Shown: positions 1 through 11,067 of the stretch, one piece after another
Position numbering within the stretch: the stretch's first letter is position 1
Layout: each line of letters starts with the position of its first letter
Source of the DNA: Phaseolus vulgaris
Taxonomy: Eukaryota > Streptophyta > Magnoliopsida > Fabales > Fabaceae
DNA: 64,000 nt
Direction: 5' to 3'
NCBI RefSeq assembly: GCF_000499845.2
Contig: NC_023756.2
Location: 2,307,332-2,371,331 of the forward strand
Translations under genes and position numbers: made by a program
The notes under the pieces: generated by a model
Databases searched by the model: none
The model's input: the letters and a program-made list of their open reading frames with translations, nothing else
Told to the model about the DNA's origin: nothing

Positions 1-508
1 AACTGTGTGCTTCATTCTTACCATTTATAAAGTATTGTTAAATCAACCATAATATCAATGTAAACAAAAGCCTATTACGGGAAAGATATATAAAATTTCT
101 GTATCAACTTAAATTAATTAAAGTTGAATCAATCTCCTCAAATAACATTTTTTTTATTTATAAAATATTCACATACTTTTATCAATGATTAATGTGTGCA
201 TGATCACAATTTTATCTGCAAAACTCAAATATACCAAATCTTACTTTAAGAAATCTGGATTTAGTTATTTATATAATTATATGTTCACAATAAAAAATAC
301 AAAGATTTTGAAATTAAGTTGATATTTAACAATTTTTAGAAAAATATTATTATAAATCATATATATGAATTTTCATATGTGGAAAGTTAATGCAAATGAC
401 AAGAACTTCATTTTTATTTCTGGTCCTACAGTGTTGGGCAGCAAGTCTTAAACATACACAGTATCATGATCGAAACCTCAAGTCATTAAAATAGATAAAG
501 ACATGTCA

Positions 509-510
<2 letters not shown>

Positions 511-580
<70 letters not shown>
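511..580. repeat. (AT)35 microsatellite
   Basis: An uninterrupted 70-base AT run that directly abuts a MITE end. Confidence 0.99.
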
Positions 581-582
<2 letters not shown>

Positions 583-951
583 TACAAAAGAAAATATTAA
601 ATAAAAAACAATTTTAGAAAAAAAAATAATTAGTTACTATATTAAAAAAATTAGATACTTTTTAAAAATTAAAAATATTATTGGTATCTAAATTAGTTTC
701 TATTATTGATATATATTTTCTAAATTAATATTTAAATAGATACCAAAATTTTAGATACTAACTTTAAAATTTAAATAATTGGTAGCTAAAACCTACGTAG
801 ATAATTAGATACATACTTAGAAACTATTTATCAATAATAGAAACTAATTTAGAAGTTAATATTTTTTTTAGTCTCTAAAATAATTTTTAATTTTATCAAT
901 GTAGCAACTAATTATTTGTTGTCTCTAAAATTGATTTTTATTTAATGATTT
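581..951. mobile_element. CACTA-type palindromic MITE copy inside an (AT)n tract
   Basis: It opens with ACTACAAAAGAAAATATTAA and closes with GATTTTTATTTAATGATT. Internal blocks (TTGGTATCTAAATTAGTTTC, AATTGGTAGCTAAAACC) match the copy at 37 kb. (AT)n flanks both sides. Confidence 0.75.
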
Positions 952-1828
952 ATACATATATATATATATTATTATTTTTCTTTTTTAATTATTTTTTCCT
1001 CTTTAAATGTTAACTGAAAGGGGTGTTAATAAATATTTTTCCAGTTAATTTTAGTAAGTAAACATATTTTTATCAAAATTAGAGCAATATTTTTTTCTAA
1101 ATGAATTCAATAAAAAGAAATCATAACAGAAATCTACATTTAATATATACAATATGAGGAGCAATTTTGAAATAGATACTTCATATTCTATTTTTTTTTT
1201 TAATTTAATAATTTTTAAAAGTAACTTACTTGTTTAGTTGTTTGATTAATATATATATTTATATATATAAGAGAATAAAAAATAATAATGTTAATGTTAT
1301 TTAAAGAGTATAATGTCTCTCTCCCTTGAAAAAACAAATTATAAAAAGGTTACCCGTCATGTCTTGATCTTATAGTTTTAATAACATCACAATAGAATAA
1401 TGTTAATATTTTTAAATTAAAAAAAAATTATTTACACATTCACAATAATTCAAATTTTAGCTTTTATGACGCTTTTCAATGATTATTTTTTCATGTTGTT
1501 ATGGAAACGATGTTATAATATTTTTTAAATTAATTAAAATATTACATATTATCTTTCATAATGGTCTTTATATAAATGTTTGGTTTTTCCTATTTCTAAC
1601 CATAATTGTATAACAAACAACTATGGGTTGTATTGATACAACAATAATAAGTCATATTTTAAGTACTTTTTTCTACAAAGGTTATTAAATTGTCCTAAAA
1701 AAATTATACTAATAATTTTGTAACTAAATTGAAAATCTTAGATTTAAGATCAATAACTATTATTCTTCCACATTATAACTGTATTTCAACATTTAATAAA
1801 GATTAGCATGCTCTTTAAATCGTGTATC

Positions 1829-2300
1829 AAAAATTATTAAATAAAAATCAATTTTAAACATAAAAAATAATTAGTTATTGAATAAATTATATATTATTTT
1901 AGAGACTAAATAATTATTGTTATCTAAAGTAGTTCTAATTATTAATAAAAATTTATATAATAAGTTTGAGTTTTTAAAAAATTAATGTATTTCTCCTTTT
2001 AAAAATTGTGTTAGACCCGTGTTAAAATTGTCAGAAATCTAACAAATATTTTTTGAATTTGACACTTAACTGATAAGTGTCCTACGAGTGTCATGTCCAA
2101 CACGAACACGCCATTTAAAAGGAGTGTTTGAGCTTCATAGGTTGGAACATAAATGCTCAAATTAATTTATTTAATTTTGACAAAAAAAAACTATTTTAAA
2201 TGCTACTAAATTTTAGTCTATAAATTAAAATCTAATTTATTTAATATACTAACTATTTTTTTTCCTCAAAAACTAATTTCTATTTAATAATTTTTATATA
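1829..2300. mobile_element. Split or decayed palindromic MITE copy
   Basis: The left half (about 1829-1965) has ATTAAATAAAAATCAATTTT and AATAATTAGTTATT. The right-half-like sequence resumes near 2190 and ends with AACTAATTTCTATTTAATAA. About 220 bases of unrelated sequence with TGTCCTACGAGTGTCATGTC lie between. Confidence 0.5.
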
Positions 2301-4177
2301 ATTACTTTTATAATAATATAATTACTTTTTTGTGAGTATGAAATTGTTCAAATTTAACTCATACTCATAAATTTGAATCCCAAATAACTATGTTAAATAA
2401 TTGGGAAAAAAGTAGTGCCTTTAATTATTAAATATACCAGTAAAGTACAAAAAAAAAAAACTCAAAACCTAATTCCTAAAAGATGAACTTTCACTCTTAA
2501 TTTCTTTCTTTTTCCTTCATAGGTCATCTTCCTATAAAAGAAATTATATTTTCAGTATCACCAAATCTCATTATTAAATGATATCATTCATGTCATATCC
2601 ATAAATAATTTATAATCATTTAAAAAAATATCAATAATATATGCTTTTTTATACATATTGTTAAAAATAATATAATTAATTTCTATCTCAACCAGATTTA
2701 TTATATATCTGAAATAATATTAATATAGAATTTGAGTTAAACTTACGTTTATCACTCTTCATATAATTTTTTTATCAAAGCTATTTGTATAATGTATCAT
2801 CTCAGTATCAATACCTACCAAATGTCTACAACTAATTAATATGGATGAAAACAATCCCAACACTTATTTTTTAATTATGTTATTTTATAACATAAATTTT
2901 GCATAACTATATTGTAAAATCACACCCTAATCATATATATATATATATATATATAATTAACTGAAACCTAAGTTCAGTTTACAGAAAATAAGAGTCAACA
3001 CTACTTGGATCTTGGAAGTGTATTATTCTCATCAAATAATTGGAGTTAATTAGATTATTAGATCACATGCATGATTGGAAACTGTGATTTGATTCGCAAC
3101 ATGAATCACTTCAAATAATTAAGGAGAAAAGGTTTAAATATTCATGTTACTTTATTTTTTGTTGTGAGAATAAAATCCATATTATATGTATCTTTTTTTT
3201 TTTATCTAATTATAAAGTATCTAGGGTTTCTGCAATCAATCATAAATTTCTACTCTCTCTTTTTTACCAATCCATGTTTAACATGGAAATAACAATCACA
3301 GTACTTCTGGTTAGTTATTAAAATATTCTAATAATAAGTGAATTTTAAATTTAATTTATTTCAGTATACATTATTCAGAATCGAAAGCAAAGACAGTTTA
3401 AATACATCTTCCTCCCTTAACCTACTAAGACGTTTTTTAAAAATAAAATTGTGATTATTACGAAATAGAACAACAGAGATGAATAAAAGAGAATAAAAAA
3501 TGAACAAATGAGTAAAAAGAATGTAAAAAATGATCTGAATATATACAAGTAGTACACTCATTATAGGTTTAATCAAAGAGGAAAAGAATCAATAATTAAA
3601 TACTAGAATCATAACACACAACTACAAAATAAAGGTTATTCACCTCTATAAAGAGAAACAACTGATAATTAGAAAACACACCTAATTATTTAATATTACT
3701 ATTAGGATCCTTATATAGCTCTGGTATCCGTATCCTTTAATAGTGATAGAGTAACGATCTCTAAAATGAACAATATCTCGAATGTTGTGATTCAAGCAAT
3801 ATTATCTTTCCGACTCAAAGTTGAAACATAATTTAATTTTATACAATCAGTCTATAAAATAAAATTTAAATTTATTTATATATTGTGAAATATCTTAATT
3901 TTTAATTAATATAACATCTTCAACATTCAAATATAAAGTAGAATCCTATATACATTTTTTGAAAACTTGCCATGTATACATATATATATATATATATATA
4001 AAAGGGTGTGCATGAATGAATGAAAGAGAAGAATTAAATTATGGAGAGGATTGATGGGGACAGCCATAAGCAGGGTAGGTGATCACATGGGAGTTTTTTG
4101 TAAGGATTGTAACATCACATGACTCTGCTCAACTCAACCACCAAGACAACAATATGTGCCCATATTATTCTGTGTTC

Positions 4178-4283
4178 TGTGTTCCTTCTTACCATCTTTC
4201 ACTCACAACACAAACTCACCCAATCAAATAAACACTTCCAGCCCCAGCTGTGTTCTTTCTTACCATCTTTCACTCACAACACA
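4178..4283 (+). repeat. 35-bp direct repeat, period 71
   Basis: TGTGTTC(C/T)TTCTTACCATC followed by TTTCACTCACAACACA occurs at 4178-4212 and 4249-4283 with one mismatch. The surrounding 4.0-4.45 kb is less AT-rich than its flanks and could be transcribed, but no gene is recognisable. Confidence 0.9.
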
Positions 4284-4855
4284 TAACAAAATAAATCAAA
4301 ACATATTGAGTATATGCTGCCTAGTCTTAAGGTTGCTCATAGAGTTGGGACAACTTTGTCTCTCTATTTCTGTCTATAATAGAAGATTGTCACTTTATAT
4401 AAATCAACATACTTTTGCATCAATTTTCTCTTTAAGAACTCTAGAGAAAAAAAACTGAGCTTTTTTAAAAGCATATGTATAATTTAATTTGTAGAATTTT
4501 TCTTATATATATATATTTTATTTTTTTAATTTATGAAAAATAACATTTTTATATTTTTGTATATGTTATTTTAAACTTATTGTGAATTTATCTAAACAGA
4601 ATCTTGTATTGATTAAGATACCATAAATATGGGATAGATAGAATCAATTTGTTTTGTTAATATAATATATATTAATCATTGAATTACATAACTATAACTA
4701 TATAACTACAATTTAGACATGTTAGAATATATTAATTTTTTAAAATAAGTAATGTCAATATAAACATATTATCATGTTACATAAAAATGTTGCCACTCCT
4801 ATAGAATTATTTTAAATTGTAATTTTTTTTTTAGATATTTAACACAAAACTATCA

Positions 4856-5141
4856 TTATAAAAAAATCATTTTAGAGATTAACAAATTATTGGTATGTGG
4901 TTTTCATTATTAATAAAAATTTATAAAATAGTTTTTAAATTGATATCTAAATTAACTACCAAGTTTTAGTTACTAATATTTTAAATTATAAATTAATTTT
5001 TTTATTTATAATTTTTTATTAATAATAAAAATTATTTTATATATTTATAATTTTTTTAAAGTGTTTCATTTAATAAAATAACAATTTTTTATTGTAATAT
5101 GTAAAATTAGTTTTTATTTAATAATTTTTTTATAATAGTTT
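4856..5141. mobile_element. Decayed palindromic MITE copy
   Basis: Shared blocks TTTTAGAGATTAACAAATTA, TTGGTATGTGG, ACTACCAAGTTTTAGTTACT and TAGTTTTTATTTAATAATTT place it in the same family. The ends are eroded. Confidence 0.55.
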
Positions 5142-6935
5142 ATATTCCAACTATACAAAACACATCAAATTTATCCTTAAAATATTAAAATATTTGGGTC
5201 TGATTTCTTAAATTGGTTAAAATTTTGTTAGAAACTGTTGGGTATAAACATCCCTCCCTGGAGTACTTGTTTATGATGTTTTGTTGTTCTCTGTCTCCTT
5301 ATTAAATGATGAACTTCTGACCAAGTTACACCATCAAAATCTTATTTCGGATAAGAAAAAAAAATTGTTTTTATGATAACATTAAAATGTCACAACATTA
5401 TGATGTTTATAGAGAATAAAATAAAAATAATATAGTTGTAAAGATTAAAAAAATACATTTTTATGATGATTAAATAAAAAATAATGAAAAATATATATTT
5501 ATGAGGATTAAAAATAACATATTTAGAAAGTCAACACTTATCTCTGGTAATAACGCTGTTTAGCATCATGATATAAAGTCAACAAGAGGTATAAAAAAAG
5601 TTTAATCTTAAAGAATATATTATCTATTTACCTTAAAATAAATCTTAGAAGAAAAATAGTAAAACATTAAGGAATAAAAAAAATCACAGAAACTAAAATT
5701 AAAATATACTCAATTTATATAAAGATAGTAGAATGTTACCCGTTATTAGTTGATTTAATTTCAAATTATAAAAATATACCACCTTTGTTCTCGTTTATGT
5801 TTTTTAAATTTTAACTACTTAAAATTATTTTAATTACATTTTTTAAATAAAAATTTTTAATTAATATTTAAATTTTTAATTAATATAAATTTTAACTACT
5901 TAATAAGATTAATGTACTTAATTGTTTTTCAAGGGATGTTTGTATCACCACCCTCTTCAAATTATCATATCTACTATAAATCCCTCCAAGAGATAGTTTA
6001 TACAAAAAAATATAGTATTTTAAAATATAACAAAATATATAAATACATAAAATAGCAAGAGAGTTTAAAATAATTTTTTAATCTTTTTTAGATGTCACTC
6101 TTGTAGTTGTACCTACATCTATTTGTGTACATAAAATATAACTATACATATTTTTTTTTTTAATAAAAAGTTTTCATGTTAGACATCACTGTGCTACTTG
6201 ACATCTCAGCTAGACATCACTAAGCTACTTGACATATTTGTCACATTGGTACTTTCTGTCAAGGAACATTGGTGATTCACTTATATTACTGTTTTTATCA
6301 CGAAGAGACACGCTTATCGAGAATCTCTTATTATAATTTTTTACTTGATACAACAAATCAAACCATGGTTCACAAATTATCTGATATTTGTGACCCTTGA
6401 TTTATACAATTTTTATAATTTTCAACAACCCTTTTTATACCATAAATTTCACTTAAAAAATCACAAATTTAATTATATTTATATTTAACATTCATATTCA
6501 ATTAATTAAAGAAACAAACAAAAAAAAAAGTTTGAGTGAAAATTGTTTCACTTAAGTGAAAATATTAAGTGAAAATATGACTTGGAGCAAAGCTTGAGTT
6601 TTAACTCTATTTTCGCTTGAGAAAAAAAAATTGTTTGAGCAAAAATAGAGTAGAGAGCAAAGTTTGATTTTTTTACTCTATTTTCTCTTGAATGAAAATA
6701 TAAAAAAAAAATAACTTCATGCAATATGACCAACTTTGTTTAATCAAAATTCAATATAAATTCAAGCAAATTAAGAATACCATTTTTCTCCACTAACTTT
6801 TCACTAAGATTGATGATAAACTAAAAAAAAAAATCTTTAGAACAAACACATAAGATTGAAAAACTAATTTCCTGAAAATAATCTTTAACTTCCCAAATAC
6901 GATCAAGTGTGATTGGATCGATGTTTGGAATAACT

Positions 6936-7619
6936 ATAATAGAAAAAAAGTTAAAAGAGAACCTAGAGAGAAAATAAAATATTATTAAGAATATTTTTTT
7001 TAAAAATTATTTCAAATTAGGTAAGAAAATGAGTGGGGCGAATGTGTGTTTCAATATCTTTAAACTTATTTTGAATAAAATTTTATTCTTGTCTAAATTG
7101 ATCTTTCATTTATATTCCTATAGAATAACAGGTATTCATGAACTTATACTTGTCTTTTTTATTTATTATTTTAATTTTTTTTTTTAAATTACAACAAAGT
7201 AAATATAGAAGATTTAGTGTTAAATATATATATATATATATATATATTAATATCAAATATTAGAAATAAATTATAATTACTTAAATATCAAATCAGAATA
7301 TTCAATAACAATTGGATAACAATAAAATAATTATAAAAATAATAAAAATTATTAAATGTGTTGATTCGATATTTTAGAAAATAAGTTATCTATTACAGAT
7401 AAATAAAAAACCAGATAAGATATAATAGAAAAAAAAGTATAAAATAACACCTTTAACTAATGTGGTGGAGAGAGATAATAAAATATTATTAAGAATATTT
7501 TTCATAAATTTTTTGTCTAATTAGGTAAGAAAATGAGTGGGGCGAATCTTTATTTTGAAGTAAAATTTTATTCTTGTCTAAATTGATATTTCATTTATAT
7601 TACTATGGAATAACAAATA
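6936..7619 (+). repeat. Direct duplication of a ~200-bp block
   Basis: Blocks at 6936-7132 and 7422-7619 share AATAAAATATTATTAAGAAT, an identical 23-bp core (7021-7043 and 7525-7547, centred on GAAAATGAGTGGGGCG), and AATTTTATTCTTGTCTAAAT. About 290 bp of AT-rich sequence separates them. Confidence 0.85.
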
Positions 7620-10600
7620 TACCTTATTAATTAAATGTTTTTTTTAAAAAATCATAATAAAGATTCAGTGTTAAATTACGAAACTAAGAATTAAAATAAT
7701 AATAAATATAAACTTTCAGGACATGTACACAATCATTCTCATTCTCGTAGTCAAATTAAAAATATTATTATTATTATTATTATTATTTGTTGATTGACAA
7801 ATTTTTTTTCTTGAACAACTTTTTAGACTTTCACTATTTTTCTTTCAAACTATTCTAACTGCCCACTACTTTTATTTTATTCCTTTATTTCTTTAAACTA
7901 TTACTTTTTTATATTTAACCTTTAAGCAAATTTTTTTTTCTTCTTTTATTCTACTTTTACTTAAAAAAATAAAAATGATAACAACGTTTTACTATTGGTT
8001 CAATATCTTACCTAAACTCTTTTTTCTTTTTGAAGACCGCGTGATAACTAATCGCACCGACACACTTTTTACCAAACCTTGTGGGTCACAAAATACACGT
8101 TTCTATCAAAGTTTTATAAAAAAACAAAAACTTTTAAATATTCAAAATTCTACACTCAAATAGTTCTTTCTACTTTACGCGTAATCCATTTTCTTTCACG
8201 ATTTGCCAACTTTTTTTAATGATAATTAGTAATGGAACTAATATCCTAGATTATTGAGAATAATTTATTTAGAACAATAATAACTAACTAAAATTATTGT
8301 ATGTTAATATATATAAATTCAAAAAAATCCAAAAAATAAATTCATATCGTAATTTATCTGGTATGTTCAACCGGTATATATAAGTTAAGAAATCGATTTC
8401 ATATAAATCGATTTCAGGTAAATTTTAAAGGAACGATATTTCATATGTGATGATGATTGATTCTAATAATATTATCTCAAAAATTTTGAAATCTAAACAT
8501 TAATTTTATTAGAAGAAAATAAAAATAAAAATTTTAAAAATGAATTTTTATTTTTTTTAATATATACGAAATTTCGATGAGTATTTGGAAAGAAAAAAAT
8601 ATTCTCAAGTTAAAATGAATAAAATATTAATTAATTATATGTTTGGCAGTATATTAATTGGTTTTTTAATTAATGAAAAAATTATTGTTATTATTTTTTA
8701 TATTTAACTTTAGAGGCATATACCTTTGGATTATACTAAGATCCAAAACTGAAGCATCTGGCTGCTGAATTGTGCTAGCATTTAGGTTTGAGGGAAAATG
8801 CTCAAAAACTTTTTTGTTCTTTTATGCTTCTATTCCTTAAAAGAAGGTTTTGAGTTAAAATATTTTTGAATGAATTTTTTTTTTTTTATGAAAATAGACC
8901 ATTATTAATATTCATAAAGATTAATTATGGATACAATTTTAAATATTTTGATAAAAATAACATGGCTACACATTTTTTTCATCAAACTAAACATTAACAC
9001 ACCTAAAATTAATAAAATTTCTATTAGTGATTAATCTCTCAAATTTTTTATTGTGTGTGAATTGATCTCTTTAAAATAAGAGTTGAACACAGCATTTGTC
9101 AACATGTTCTTGCTGTTTTTGACTTGATCTCAAATTAAACCCCCAAACACGGCATAGATAAAGGCACAATTTTAATTTAATTTTAATTTTAATTTTAATT
9201 TTTTTTTCTTCAATTTGTCATATATGCTTGATATGATATCATCTGGCTTCACTTTATGTCTTATCAACAAAAATAGCATAAGCATAGATACATTGCATAC
9301 AACTATAATATGTGATAATTTAAATTCAAATAACACAAAAAAATCTCATGATGTAAAATTCACTTAATAATAACAATTTTAACAAGTGTAATAGCTGGTA
9401 ATTTAAGAAATAATTGATAATGCAATGCACCAAGTCCATAATAATTAATTTTCTAGGCCAAATCATTTTTAAAAGTTAATAAACTACTATTTCTACACAA
9501 AGGAAAATCAGAAACAAAAATATTCTGTGCACATCCATATTAGTAATTTCCAACAGGCATCTGAGTAAAATTTGAACAAATCACATAACTTTTGCTATGA
9601 TTGTTAAAATCATTATTATAAAATTAATAAAATTTTGATGCAATTTAAATTTAGATGCACTAATTTATGCTTATCGATTAGTACAAAATCTAGTAAATAT
9701 AACTTCTAAAAATGGTATTTAAAAATTAATAAACTTACTTTATATAACAGACTATGATTATATTTCTTTATATAACGTGTGTATATACTATTTTCTTTCT
9801 AAAATTAGTTTATGTATATAAAATAATTTGTACAACTTTTTAAATTATAGGCAAACCAATCATAGTTAATTGAACAAACAATTTTGATCTTTTTTTTCTA
9901 AATATAAAACGTGACTACACAAAACAAAATATTTTTATGCTGTCAATTACTCACACTTTTCCATATATGTTAAATTTGTAATAATAACTTCATAACTAAT
10001 ATTAATTTATTTTGGATTTATTAATAATGGAAAATTTTCCATATTAAAAGCATTATTTTTAAAAAAAAAATATTGTGATTGTACTTTGATTATTTCTTTT
10101 ATAATTTCTCTTCACATAAACTAATATTAACCCTGATTCAATTACCTCATTCTCCAGTTAATGTATTTGCTGAGGATGTAAACTTTTTAATAAAATAATA
10201 CAAAAAAAGGACATGCATTCATTGTTCTATTAATGGAAATCTTGAATGACAAATAAATTGGAATCATGACAATAGCAAAAATCCAATTCACATTCTTGAA
10301 TCAAGTGTTTTCTTTTGAACATGATCCATCAGATTTTAACCTGATTGAAGTATAATATCCCCAAAATCTAGATTTTGTTAAAAGGTATCATTAATCTGAA
10401 TTATTTGTTCATAAATCATAATTAATATAATAATAATATTATTTTTATGATGATGATGATGAGGAGGAAGAGAGAAGGAAAGTTCTGTGGTGATTCGCTT
10501 ACAGCAGACAACAAGCATTTCCCTCTCTGCTGTGATCTGCACTTTAGCTGTATCTTATTGTCACACTGAGAAGAGAAAAGGTTATGGTGTGATTCAGGTG

Positions 10601-10931
10601 TAACTCTTTATGGTGTGGTTCTTTACGTGTCCACCAAACATTGCTCAACATGATGCCAGCCTGTTCTTTCACCTTACCTCAAAGTCTTCAAATTTAACCA
10701 TTCAAATGGGACACATGATAAAAAAAAACATGTTTTTAGCTGTTGTTGTTGTTACTATGAATGCTATTAATACCTAGTTTAAGCCCTTCAAAGTGTCCTT
10801 CTCTGCTAAACTCTGAACTCAGAATTTATCAGAACTTCTGAGATTTGCTTAAGTTCAGCTTTAAAAGCCAACAACAGAGGAAAAAGTCTCATTTGGGAGT
10901 GACCCTTTTGTTTTTTGTTTTGGATACATTT

Positions 10932-10955
10932 ATGATGTTGAGGAAAACTATCTGA
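10932..10955 (+). promoter_or_regulatory. Possible upstream ORF in the CSLC leader
   Basis: A seven-codon ATG...TGA frame (MMLRKTI) lies about 110 bases before the CSLC start codon. It matters only if the transcript begins upstream of it, which the sequence does not show. Confidence 0.25.
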
Positions 10956-11067
10956 TTAGTTTCAATTGTCATTGGTGAGCATTGACCCTTTTCCCAAAAT
11001 CTTCTCTTTTCTTCTCTCATTCTTTCTTTCCCGAGGACTTACACAGAGTTCAGAGAAAAAGAGAGTG

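Larger units (their letters stand above)
1..10440. other. Gene-free AT-rich region
   Basis: No ORF here has coding character: the short frames are AT-driven with Lys/Phe/Ile/Leu-rich peptides. It holds three MITE copies, the 200-bp duplication, several AT and ATT runs (for example 7760-7788) and a TTTTAA-type run near 9170-9200. Confidence 0.7.

Noticed and set aside
4156..4458. 100-codon frame near 4.2 kb
   Set aside because: It begins with GTG, has no recognisable domain, and runs through a 35-bp direct repeat.
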